Source: Allopontixanthobacter sp041741895 (GTDB taxonomy: Bacteria > Pseudomonadota > Alphaproteobacteria > Sphingomonadales > Sphingomonadaceae). Taken from it: a stretch of 32,000 nt of DNA. The position numbers were made by a program, and so were the translations under genes. The stretch covers positions 1 to 32,000 of the forward strand of contig JBGSJO010000097.1 of the NCBI GenBank assembly GCA_041741895.1, in the 5' to 3' direction. Under the pieces are notes generated by a model. It saw only the letters and a list, made by a program, of their open reading frames with translations. It was not told the origin of the DNA and ran no database searches. Below are positions 16,192 through 23,521 of the stretch, piece by piece; the first letter of the stretch is position 1; every line of letters begins with the position of its first letter.

Positions 16192-16219
16192 GGCCCGCCT
16201 TCCATTTGGAGCGCGGGCC
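16192..16219 (+). terminator. Possible terminator after rpmJ
   Basis: A 7-bp GC stem (GGCCCGC / GCGGGCC) with a 14-base loop lies between rpmJ and the HAD gene. There is no clear T-tract, so termination would be weak or factor-assisted. Confidence 0.4.
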
Positions 16220-16275
16220 GTTCCTGTGTCTGCGACCCAGGAACCTGAACGATGCAACACGATGGAGCACAGGCA

Positions 16276-16890
16276 ATGAGCGGTACGGTCAAGGCAGTGG
16301 TGTTCGATGTCGGCCGGGTAATCGTGCAGTGGGATTTGCGCTGCCTGTTTGCCAAATTGATCGAGGATGAAGATCGGCTCGACTGGTTTCTTGCCCATGT
16401 AGTGACGGAAGAATGGCATTTCGAACATGATGCAGGCCGCCCGCTGTCCGACATGGTTCCGGAACGAAAGGCGCAGTTTCCCGATCATGCCGATTTGATC
16501 GATGCCTATGCGTCTCGCTTTCTGGAAACGATTCCCGGCCCGGTTGCGGGCACGGCGGAATTGATTCGGGGATTGGACGAAGCGGGTGTTCGCTTGTTTG
16601 CGATCACAAATTTCGGGGCCGATTTCTGGGAGATGTTCCTGCCAACGCAGCCGGTGTTGAACCATTTTCGCGACATCGTGGTTTCGGGGCAGGAAAGGCT
16701 GGCCAAGCCCGACCCGGCCATTTTTCGTCTGGCACAACGGCGTTTCGGCCATGCGCCGGAAGAGATGCTGTTTATTGACGATAATCCCGCCAATATTGCT
16801 GCGGCCAGGCAGGAAGGGTGGCAGGTCCATCATTTCGTTGGCGCGCCCGGCCTTGCCGCCGATCTTCGCTGGCGCGGCCTGCCGGTCTGA
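16276..16890 (+). CDS. HAD-superfamily phosphatase, YihX-like
   Basis: The 204-residue product is a haloacid dehalogenase-type hydrolase. Motif I is VVFDVGRVIVQWD with nucleophile D11. The second aspartate of the usual DxD is replaced by Gly (D-V-G), as in YihX-like sugar-phosphatases. Motif II is the Thr in FAITNFGADFW, motif III the Lys in LAKPDPAIF, and motif IV is FIDDNPANI. A helical cap lies between motifs I and II. Small phosphorylated sugars are plausible substrates, by analogy only. The ATG at 16276 has GGAG eight bases upstream. An ATG at 16252 (AGGA upstream) would add eight residues. Confidence 0.85.
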   Translation: MSGTVKAVVFDVGRVIVQWDLRCLFAKLIEDEDRLDWFLAHVVTEEWHFEHDAGRPLSDMVPERKAQFPDHADLIDAYASRFLETIPGPVAGTAELIRGLDEAGVRLFAITNFGADFWEMFLPTQPVLNHFRDIVVSGQERLAKPDPAIFRLAQRRFGHAPEEMLFIDDNPANIAAARQEGWQVHHFVGAPGLAADLRWRGLPV

Positions 16891-16906
16891 TCCCCGCCAA
16901 CAAATA

Positions 16907-16934
16907 GGGCCCCCGGCAATCAAGCCGGGGGCCC
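16907..16934. terminator. Strong GC hairpin between convergent genes
   Basis: A perfect 11-bp stem (GGGCCCCCGGC / GCCGGGGGCCC) with a 6-base loop lies 16 bases after the HAD stop codon and ahead of the convergent CC_3452-type gene. It lacks a T-tract on either strand. Confidence 0.6.
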
Positions 16935-16983
16935 GGAAGTGTCCCGATCACCAGGAGGGTGGGACCTGGGCGGGACGCGGTGG

Positions 16984-17328
16984 TTACTTGCCGTTGCAGC
17001 TGGCCAGATCGCCGGCTTCGAGCGCCGTTTCACCGGCGGTGAAGCTGGTGACTTCGCCCAATTCGCGCGCGACGCGTTTGCACAGGTTTACCGGGCGGGA
17101 CGAGGCCTTGGCGGCGATGCAAGTGGTGCTGGCACATTGCCATACGACGCCGCCAATGATGCTGTTGTTTGCCGCGGCAGGTGCCGCGAGTTCGGCCGAA
17201 TAATAGGCGGCCGGGCTGCGGGCTTCGACAGCAACGGGGCTGAGGGCCGCGCCGAAAGTCAGGCCGGTCCAGACCAGAGCGATGCCGATGGCACCTAGCG
17301 AGCTGGATTTGGGGAGGGAGAGGGTCAT
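16984..17328 (-). CDS. Small secreted protein, CC_3452-like
   Basis: This is a 114-residue exported protein with a signal peptide (about 1-35, ending near VEARS). A compact domain with four cysteines follows (WQCASTTC, NLCKRVAREL, LASCNGK). The AYYSAELAAPAA, GGVVWQCASTTC and SSRPVNLCKRVARELGEVTSF blocks resemble the CC_3452 family of alphaproteobacteria, which has no known function. The family name is from memory of its motifs. AAGGA precedes the ATG by nine bases. The gene is divergent from an HxlR-family regulator, across a region with palindromic sites, so it may be controlled by it. Confidence 0.7.
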   Translation of the reverse strand: MTLSLPKSSSLGAIGIALVWTGLTFGAALSPVAVEARSPAAYYSAELAAPAAANNSIIGGVVWQCASTTCIAAKASSRPVNLCKRVARELGEVTSFTAGETALEAGDLASCNGK

Positions 17329-17390
17329 CTTCGCATATCCTTTATACGTATTTGCGTGGTGTTGCGGTGCACCGGTTCAGTATGAATTCA

Positions 17391-17439
17391 CAACCAGTTG
17401 CGAATCACTACTTACTGGGTTACATTTCAAGTTGCAACT
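17391..17439. promoter_or_regulatory. Palindromic sites in the divergent CC_3452/HxlR region
   Basis: CAACCAGTTG (17391-17400) and the perfect palindrome AGTTGCAACT (17430-17439) share GTTG/CAAC halves and start 39 bases apart. The local sequence is AT-richer than its surroundings. They are good candidates for operators of the adjacent winged-helix regulator. Confidence 0.5.
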
Positions 17440-17504
17440 AAAAACTTAGTTTCGGTTTTGTGACACGGGCAAAACGCGCTAACGCTACGGCGAGAGGGAT
17501 TTAC

Positions 17505-18074
17505 ATGGGTGAATTACGCGAACCATTGAAGGAACTGACAGTCTGCGGATTGCCGGAAGCGCTCGAAACCATGGGGGAACGATGGTCTTTCATGATCCTG
17601 CGCGCAGCGTTCAACGGGCTCCATCATTTCGAAGAATTTCTGGGGGAACTCGGGATTGCCCGGAATATCCTGTCGAATCGACTCGCCAAGCTGGTCGATC
17701 ACGGCATCCTCAGCCGCAAAGCCTGCCCGGATGATCGCCGGAGGATCGAATACCGGCTGACGGAAAAGGGCCTCGACCTGCTGCCCGCAATGCTGGCGCT
17801 GCGCCAGTGGGGCCAGAAATACGGGACCGAGATCGAAGAAAATCCGGTGCTGGTTGATGCCCGTGACCGCCTGCCAATCGGCCCCGTATCCATCCTGGCT
17901 CAGGATGGCCGCATCTTGACCTGTATGGATTTACAACTTCAGGCGCGGGACAGGCTCGGCATACGCGAAGACGGATCACGGGCCGAGCCATCGCGCGATG
18001 CCTGCGCGCCCGGCAGCTTTGCCCGGGTTGAGGGTGAACCGGTAAAACCGCCCAGAATTGCCGCCAACGGATAG
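17505..18074 (+). CDS. HxlR-family winged-helix transcriptional regulator
   Basis: The 189-residue product has an HxlR domain at about 14-105. The core blocks are VCGLPEALETMGERWSFMIL, HHFEEFLGELGIARNILSNR and LVDHGILSRKACPDDRRRIEYRLTEKG, which cover the family's start, recognition helix and wing. The cysteine near residue 14 is the position used as a redox or electrophile sensor in some HxlR proteins. The remaining 80 or so residues look flexible. I chose the ATG at 17505 because AGGG lies six bases upstream; a GTG at 17460 is also in frame. It is divergent from the CC_3452-like gene and probably regulates itself. Confidence 0.87.
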   Translation: MGELREPLKELTVCGLPEALETMGERWSFMILRAAFNGLHHFEEFLGELGIARNILSNRLAKLVDHGILSRKACPDDRRRIEYRLTEKGLDLLPAMLALRQWGQKYGTEIEENPVLVDARDRLPIGPVSILAQDGRILTCMDLQLQARDRLGIREDGSRAEPSRDACAPGSFARVEGEPVKPPRIAANG

Positions 18075-18086
18075 GCCGCCCTGGTC

Positions 18087-18905
18087 TTATTGCCGGATCA
18101 CCGTGTAATCGATCCTGATACGCACCCATTCGCCCACTTGGGAACGCCCCCCAACGCGCGGTGGCCGCACGCGAAATTGCCATGCCGCCGCCAGAACGGC
18201 GCGCCCGATCTGTGACCCGCGTGGATATTCAGCCTCCAGAACGCAATCTTCAACCCGGAAATCGGCCACTGTCCGGCAATTGATCAGGCCCCATCCCGGG
18301 CTATTGGCGGTCGAGAGATAGCCGCGCAATTCATCGGGATAGGGTTCGCGGTACCAGGCGGCGGCATACAGCGGTTCGCCATTGGGGCCGCTGCCGCTCA
18401 CCCGTTCACTGTCGCCGGGAAAGCCGGTATCGGGCGGCCCCATTGGCCCTCTCTTGGCTGGCGCAGGCGGGCCTGCCTTCTTACCGCTGATATCGGCGCG
18501 GGCCATCTGGTCGCGGGACAGCTGGATGAAGGCCGGCGGTTTGGGTGCAGGTCTTACCTCGGCTGGTGGAGGTTCGGCCGGCGGGACGGGCGCCTCAGCC
18601 AACTCTGGCTGTTGCAGCGCAGCAGGCCTCGCTTCGGCGAATTCGGGTTCCTCGGTTTCAGCGGGACTCGGGCTTTCTTCCGCATCGGGCCGGGCATCGA
18701 AGCTGACCATCGCCACCGGGACGGGCTCTTCCCGCAATGCTCCACTGCCAAGGGTCAGCAGCGCAAGGATCAGCAATGTTTCCAGCATCAGCGCTAGCAC
18801 GATGCCGACGGTCCGGCGCTTGGCCTCCGGTTCGATCTCGGACCAATTTCCCGCCCGCAATGCGTCAGGAATGACCCTGTCAGCCAAGCGAGAAAGTTGC
18901 GACAT
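18087..18905 (-). CDS. TonB-like single-pass envelope protein (orphan)
   Basis: The 272-residue product has a cytoplasmic start of about 33 residues, one membrane helix at about 34-54 (GIVLALMLETLLILALLTLG) and a long Pro/Glu/Ala-rich periplasmic stretch (about 60-130). A C-terminal domain follows (VADFRVEDCVLEAEYPRGSQ to VRIRIDYTVIRQ) that resembles the TonB C-terminal fold. TonB-type proteins pass membrane energy to outer-membrane receptors. No exbB, exbD or receptor gene is nearby, and two cysteines (in NCRTVADFRVEDC) may form a disulfide. A TonB role is an inference; it could be a structural envelope protein. Confidence 0.62.
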   Translation of the reverse strand: MSQLSRLADRVIPDALRAGNWSEIEPEAKRRTVGIVLALMLETLLILALLTLGSGALREEPVPVAMVSFDARPDAEESPSPAETEEPEFAEARPAALQQPELAEAPVPPAEPPPAEVRPAPKPPAFIQLSRDQMARADISGKKAGPPAPAKRGPMGPPDTGFPGDSERVSGSGPNGEPLYAAAWYREPYPDELRGYLSTANSPGWGLINCRTVADFRVEDCVLEAEYPRGSQIGRAVLAAAWQFRVRPPRVGGRSQVGEWVRIRIDYTVIRQ

Positions 18906-19217
18906 GGAACCTCAAAATTGTGCGGAGTGGAGGGGCAATTACCCTGAACCGGCGCCGAGCGCACCTACAATGCGCAATAGTTTTTCTAAATATCTGGGCA
19001 GGCCTGGCATGCGCGGCACGAACGCATGCTTTCCCTAGCTTATAGGTGTCGGGTTAGTGGTTACAATGATTGTGGCTGCAACGATCAAGGTTCTCGTCCT
19101 AAAGTCTTAAATCCGGCAAGCCCGTTTCAAAAGGTCCGCCTCCCGCCTAGTTTCTGTCATTCCGAGGCCATCCGAGACCTTCCAAGGCTTCCAAAGAACT
19201 GACATCCGTAGGGGGCT
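18906..19217. other. Intergenic region with imperfect tandem repeat
   Basis: No supported gene is seen. At 19161-19200 four imperfect units of nine to ten bases follow each other (TCCGAGGCCA, TCCGAGACCT, TCCAAGGCT, TCCAAAGAAC). They are preceded by CTGTCATTCCGAGG, a motif typical of dispersed bacterial repeats. This lies directly beside the broken end of the comM/yifB remnant. Confidence 0.55.
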
Positions 19218-19869
19218 TTACGATCCAGAGATGAGCAGATTATGCCCGCCCGCCGCTGCGATTTCGAGTGCGCGTTTGGCGGATTCCTGCCCCTTGACCT
19301 GCTTCAGGTCCGGCCCTGGCGCGGCGGGCTCGACCTCGCCTGGCTTCGGATCGGGCAGGGTCTGCGTGCCCTTCAGATGATTGAGCAGGCTGATCAGATC
19401 AGGCGCGGCGATGCGGAATACCCGCCGCCCAGCGAGCCTCCGACCCCTGACCGGCGGGGCAGATCAGCCTGGTTTCTTACTGGCTGGCATGGATCGCCGC
19501 CAGCAGCACACCGGGGGAGGAGACGACCCGCCCGTCCAGCGCCAGATCGCCCCCCGCGATCCAGTCTGCCAATTGTTCCGCATCGGTCACGCCCATTGCG
19601 GCCAGCAGCGCCAGCGCAATCGGCAGATCGTAATGCGATCCTTCCTTGGGCAGATCGGCTGGAGAGAGGTTGATCGTGATCCGCTTTGGCGGCAGCGACA
19701 GGCCCATCGCGGCGAGCGCGTTTTGCACCCGTTCCCGGCTTTCTCCCACGGCCTTGTCCGCCAGCAGGGCGATATTGAAACGCGGCAGCCCCGGGGCGAC
19801 CTGGCATTGCACTTCCACAGCGCGTGACTCCAGCCCGAGATAGGCCACCCTACGGACCAATGCGACCAC
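19218..19869 (-). pseudogene. comM: comM/yifB remnant (Mg-chelatase-like AAA ATPase), truncated before Walker A
   Basis: The first 130 residues from the ATG at 19869 match the start of YifB/ComM: MVALVRRVAYLGLESRAVEV, the block LPPKRITINLSPADLPKEGS and GVLLAAIHASQ. A TAA then interrupts (19477-19479), and the same frame reads on as ETRLICPAGQGSEARWAAGI. Near 19420 the homology moves to another frame and continues as RIAAPDLISLLNHLKG, then VKGQESAKRALEIAAAGGHN and LLISGS, where it ends. In the intact family the Walker A motif follows at once. So there is one in-frame stop, one frameshift, and loss of the whole ATPase core. ComM is a helicase used in natural transformation. The break lies beside a short tandem repeat. 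Confidence 0.88.
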
Positions 19870-20023
19870 GCATTACCCCCGGTTTGTTCTATACGGTATC
19901 TAGGGAAAAATCGGGCAGATTCGAGCAGTAAGTCGCTGAAATACAGTCCCGCATCGCGCATCAACCAAATGGCAACCATTCCGGCTAGCAATTGGGCAAG
20001 GTCCGCGGGTCCAGACAGGCGCA

Positions 20024-20827
20024 ATGCGCAGCCTGAATGCCCTGTTTGTTGGTTTTGCGGCCATGCTGGCCGTGCCGGTCCAGGCGCAGGTTCTTTCAGT
20101 CGAAACCTATATGGAAGAATGGAACCCTGCCGCGCAGCAATGGGTCCGGCTTTCGCCCGCGGATGCGGCGCGTGCCAGGTCGAGCGCCGAACGTTTCCTT
20201 TCCGCGCACGCCGCGCCTAAACCGTCCGCCATCGCCGCCTATGGCCCGTTCCGCGTGGATGATCCGCGCCGCGCCTCTCTGGTCGGACTGACCGATGCCA
20301 CAACCCCGGGGCAATTTGCCGCCTTGCTGCGCGATTTTCCCGATATCGCGGTGCTGGATATGGTCGAATGTCCCGGCACCGATGATGACCGCGCGAATCT
20401 GGCGCTGGGGCGGATGATTCGCGCCGCCGGTATCGCCACCCATGTCCCGGCGAACGGTTCGGTCCGATCCGGGGCGGTGGAGCTGTTTCTGGCCGGGGCA
20501 ACGCGCCAGATCGACGACGGAGCGGAATTCGCGGTCCATTCCTGGCTGGATGATCGCGGGCGCCAGCCGCATCATTTCGCTGCCGATTCGCCAGAAAACC
20601 GGCTCTATCTGGATTATTATGCCGAAATGGGCATGTCCCGCAGCGCCGCGCGGGCATTCTACGCCATGACCAATTCGGCCGCCCATGATGATGCGAAATG
20701 GCTGTCGGCGCAGGATATGCGTGGATGGATCGGCGAAACGGCCGGTTTCGGGACCGGCGTGACCGTGGTTGAAAGCGCCTCTGCGCCGCCCATTGCTTAT
20801 CTTGACTTGGGGCAGAGCTTCCCCTAA
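20024..20827 (+). CDS. Predicted periplasmic ClpP/crotonase-fold protein
   Basis: The 267-residue product has a signal peptide (about 1-22, ending VQAQ). Its middle resembles the ClpP/crotonase fold: PDIAVLDMVECPGTDDDRANL, then LGRMIRAAGIATHVPANGSV and SGAVELFLAGATRQIDDGAEFAVHSW. In ClpP-like proteins the serine nucleophile sits where S149 lies here (RSGAVELFLAG), and H172 (VHSW) could be the catalytic histidine. No peptidase role is proven, and the fold assignment rests on motif spacing only. The start lacks a strong ribosome-binding site. The C-terminal coding end overlaps the likely rpmH promoter. Confidence 0.6.
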   Translation: MRSLNALFVGFAAMLAVPVQAQVLSVETYMEEWNPAAQQWVRLSPADAARARSSAERFLSAHAAPKPSAIAAYGPFRVDDPRRASLVGLTDATTPGQFAALLRDFPDIAVLDMVECPGTDDDRANLALGRMIRAAGIATHVPANGSVRSGAVELFLAGATRQIDDGAEFAVHSWLDDRGRQPHHFAADSPENRLYLDYYAEMGMSRSAARAFYAMTNSAAHDDAKWLSAQDMRGWIGETAGFGTGVTVVESASAPPIAYLDLGQSFP

Positions 20828-20830
20828 CCG
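20802..20830 (+). promoter_or_regulatory. Putative rpmH promoter overlapping the upstream gene's end
   Basis: TTGACT at 20802 and TAACCG at 20825 are 17 bases apart, and the spacer ends in CCCC, the same plan as at rpmJ. The -35 and spacer lie inside the last codons of the ClpP-like gene, and its stop codon overlaps the -10. Confidence 0.45.
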
Positions 20831-20890
20831 GCGCTCTGCTAATGGCGGCCTGCTGGTGCGGGCGGCCCTTTTTATTGTATTGAGGTTATC

Positions 20891-21025
20891 ATGAAGCGGA
20901 CTTTTCAGCCCAGCAATCTCGTGCGCGCCCGTCGCCACGGTTTCTTCGCCCGCAAGGCAACTGTTGGCGGCCGGAAGATCCTCCGTGCGCGCCGTGCCCG
21001 TGGCCGTAACAAGCTCAGCGCCTAA
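20891..21025 (+). CDS. rpmH: 50S ribosomal protein L34
   Basis: This is a 44-residue highly basic ribosomal protein. It reads MKRTFQPSNLVRARRHGFFA and ends RARRARGRNKLSA, the family pattern throughout. GAGG lies a few bases before the ATG. It begins the conserved rpmH-rnpA-yidD-yidC-engB cluster, which couples ribosome, RNase P and membrane-insertion components. Confidence 0.98.
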   Translation: MKRTFQPSNLVRARRHGFFARKATVGGRKILRARRARGRNKLSA

Positions 21026-21089
21026 ATCGTCGGGGCCTGATTCTCCCGGGCCGGCCGATCGCCCGAAATCGGGCGACGATACAATCGCA

Positions 21090-21473
21090 GTGCTGACGCG
21101 CCGCGTCGATTTCCTTTCCGCAAACCGGGGCCTGCGCGTAGCACGTCCCGGTTTCGTTTTGCTCGCGAACCCGAATCAAGGGCAGGGCAAGCGTTATGGC
21201 ATCACCGTGACCAAGAAGATCGGCAATGCTGTGGTCCGCAACCGGATGAAGCGCCGTTTCCGGGAATTGCTCCGCGATGCCTTGCCGGGTGAAGGGCTGG
21301 CGGATCACGACCATGTGCTGATCGGGCGCGAGGGCGGGCTTGAGCGGAACTTTGCCAGATTGCGGGCAGAACTGGCGCGGGCCCTGGCCAAGGCAAATGC
21401 CGGTGAGGGCGATCCACCGCGTAAATATCTCGGCAGGAACCGCGGCAAGAACGGACGTAACAAGACCAAATGA
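21090..21473 (+). CDS. rnpA: Ribonuclease P protein component
   Basis: RnpA binds the RNase P RNA and helps it cleave precursor tRNA. The product includes LTRRVDFLSANRGLRVARPG, the RYGITVTKKIGNAVVRNRMKR block containing the RNR signature (RNRMKRRFRELLR), and DHVLIGRE. The start is uncertain. There is no ATG, and the frame is open back to 20964, inside rpmH. I used the GTG at 21090 because it matches the usual family N terminus and gives 127 residues. GTG codons at 20994 or 21000 would give about 30 more and overlap rpmH. The stop overlaps the yidD start (ATGA), so the two are coupled. Confidence 0.92.
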   Translation: MLTRRVDFLSANRGLRVARPGFVLLANPNQGQGKRYGITVTKKIGNAVVRNRMKRRFRELLRDALPGEGLADHDHVLIGREGGLERNFARLRAELARALAKANAGEGDPPRKYLGRNRGKNGRNKTK

Positions 21474-21679
21474 AGCAGGTGCTGATCTGGATTGCCAAGG
21501 GCTGGCAGATGGGCCCGTCGCGGATTTTGCCGCCGTCTTGCCGCTATGCCCCGTCCTGCAGTGAATATGCGATTCAGGCGCTGGGAAAATATGGCGCGAT
21601 CAAGGGTGGATGGTTGGCCGTTAAGCGTATATTGCGCTGCCATCCTTGGGGGGGGCATGGGTACGATCCGGTACCCTGA
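21470..21679 (+). CDS. yidD: Membrane protein insertion efficiency factor YidD
   Basis: This is a 69-residue protein with the family pattern PPSCRYAPSCSEYAIQALGK and CHPWGGHGYDPVP, including the conserved cysteines. YidD is a small amphipathic protein at the inner membrane that assists insertion together with YidC. It overlaps rnpA by four bases and precedes yidC by 45. Confidence 0.96.
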   Translation: MKQVLIWIAKGWQMGPSRILPPSCRYAPSCSEYAIQALGKYGAIKGGWLAVKRILRCHPWGGHGYDPVP

Positions 21680-21724
21680 ACTGCCTCGATTTTGACATCA
21701 ATCTGACGTACGGGATCCGATATT

Positions 21725-23521
21725 TTGGACAATCAGCGTAATCTTCTGGTCGCCGTGGTGCTGTGCGGTCTGCTTCTTCTGGGCTGGGATGCCGGGATGA
21801 AATATTTCTATTCGCAGCCCGCACCCACGACACATTCGGCCAGGGTCGATAATGACTCTGGTTCTGCGGCCCCTGCTGCTGCTGCTGCTGCACCGGGCAA
21901 GCGGACACGCGAAGGCGGACTGACCGATCCCGCTGCAATCGAGGAAGAGCAGGCCGATCTGCGCACCTCGCTGGCCGCACCGACGCGGGTCCGGATCGAT
22001 TCGCCCGAAGTGATCGGCTCGATCAATCTGGTCGGCGCACGGATCGACGATATTACTTTGAAGACCCACCGCCAGACGGTGAAGAAGGACAGCGGCCCGG
22101 TTCGCCTGTTCTCCCCCCAGGGCACCCCGGCGCAGCAATTCGCGCAATTCGGCTGGGTCGGCCAGGGTGTGACCGTCCCTGACGCGGCAACCGTGTGGCA
22201 GGCCAGCGCGGGTCCGCTAAGCGAGGCCAATCCGGTCACGCTCAGCTCGGATAACGGCGAAGGCCAGCGGTTCCGCATCGCCCTGTCGATTGACGAACAT
22301 TACATGATTACGGCGCAGCAATCGGTGTCCAACACCGGCGCGGCGCCGGTGGTTGTGCGCCCGTTCGCCACCATCAACCGCACCAGCGCGACCGCCAGTT
22401 CCGACACCTGGAATGTTCATTCTGGCCCGATCGGAGCATTTGGCGATACCGTAACCTTCAGCAACAATTACGATGATGTTGCCGACGAAGGCACGATTAC
22501 TCCCGGTGGAAAGACCGGCTGGCTCGGCTTCACCGACATTTACTGGCTGTCTGCGCTGGTACCCGAAAAGGGCACCGATCCGGCGGCGGATTTCCGTTCT
22601 CTGGGCAATAATATCTTCCGCGCGGATATGATCTATCAGCCGGTCACGGTTCCTGCGGGCAAGCAGGCCAGCCGCACCACGCGCCTGTTCGCCGGTGCCA
22701 AGGAAACGTCGGTCCTGGACCTTTACGAAGACGCCGGGGTCACCAAATTCGGCTATTCGATCGACTGGGGCTGGTTCGCCTGGTTCGAAAAACCGATTTT
22801 CTGGTTGCTCAGCAAATTGTTCAGCCTGGTCGGCAATTTCGGTGTGGCGATTATCCTGCTGACGGTGGTCATCCGCGCGCTGATGTTCCCGATTGCGCAG
22901 CGCGGCTTTGCCTCCATGGCCTCCATGAAGGCGATCCAGCCCAAGATGAAGGCGCTGCAGGAACGGTACAAGGACGACAAGCCGAAACAGCAGCAGGAAA
23001 TCATGGCGCTGTACAAGACCGAAGGCGTCAATCCGCTGGCGGGCTGCCTGCCGATGCTGATCCAGATCCCGATCTTCTTCGCGCTGTATAAAACGCTGAT
23101 CCTGACCATCGAAATGCGGCACCAGCCGTTCATCCTGTGGATCAAGGATCTGTCCGCGCCCGATCCGGCGATGATCCTCAACCTTTTCGGCCTGCTGCCG
23201 TTTACCCCGCCCAGCTTCCTCGGCATTGGCGTGCTGGCGGTCTTGCTGGGCCTGACGATGTGGATGACTTTCAAGCTGAATCCCGCCGCGATGGACCCGA
23301 TGCAGCAGCAGATTTTCAACATCATGCCGTGGATGCTGATGTTCGTGATGGCGCCGTTTGCCGCCGGCCTGCTGGTGTACTGGGTCACCTCCAACATCCT
23401 TACCCTGGCGCAGCAGAGCTATCTCTATTCGAAACATCCGCAATTGCGGGCTCAGGCGGATAAGGACAAGGAAGATGCCGCCCGGGCCAAGGGCCGCGAT
23501 GAAAAGCAGGGCAAGACGTGA
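21725..23521 (+). CDS. yidC: Membrane protein insertase YidC
   Basis: YidC inserts and folds inner-membrane proteins, alone or with SecYEG. The 598-residue product is the Gram-negative form. It has an N-terminal helix (about 6-24), a large periplasmic domain (about 30-345), and then five C-terminal helices starting around PIFWLLSKLFSLVGNFGVAI. The conserved cytoplasmic loop is seen as QPKMKALQERYKDDKPKQQQ, followed by NPLAGCLPMLIQIPIFFALY. The start is TTG at 21725, giving MDNQRNLL, the usual YidC N terminus, with GGGAT upstream. An Ala-rich tract at about 48-57 is a local peculiarity. The stop overlaps the engB GTG start (GTGA). Confidence 0.97.
   Translation: MDNQRNLLVAVVLCGLLLLGWDAGMKYFYSQPAPTTHSARVDNDSGSAAPAAAAAAPGKRTREGGLTDPAAIEEEQADLRTSLAAPTRVRIDSPEVIGSINLVGARIDDITLKTHRQTVKKDSGPVRLFSPQGTPAQQFAQFGWVGQGVTVPDAATVWQASAGPLSEANPVTLSSDNGEGQRFRIALSIDEHYMITAQQSVSNTGAAPVVVRPFATINRTSATASSDTWNVHSGPIGAFGDTVTFSNNYDDVADEGTITPGGKTGWLGFTDIYWLSALVPEKGTDPAADFRSLGNNIFRADMIYQPVTVPAGKQASRTTRLFAGAKETSVLDLYEDAGVTKFGYSIDWGWFAWFEKPIFWLLSKLFSLVGNFGVAIILLTVVIRALMFPIAQRGFASMASMKAIQPKMKALQERYKDDKPKQQQEIMALYKTEGVNPLAGCLPMLIQIPIFFALYKTLILTIEMRHQPFILWIKDLSAPDPAMILNLFGLLPFTPPSFLGIGVLAVLLGLTMWMTFKLNPAAMDPMQQQIFNIMPWMLMFVMAPFAAGLLVYWVTSNILTLAQQSYLYSKHPQLRAQADKDKEDAARAKGRDEKQGKT

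Noticed and set aside
22217..23443. Long minus-strand frame opposite yidC
   Set aside because: It mirrors yidC codons in a GC-rich genome and has an Arg/His/Gln/Asp-rich composition typical of antisense shadows.
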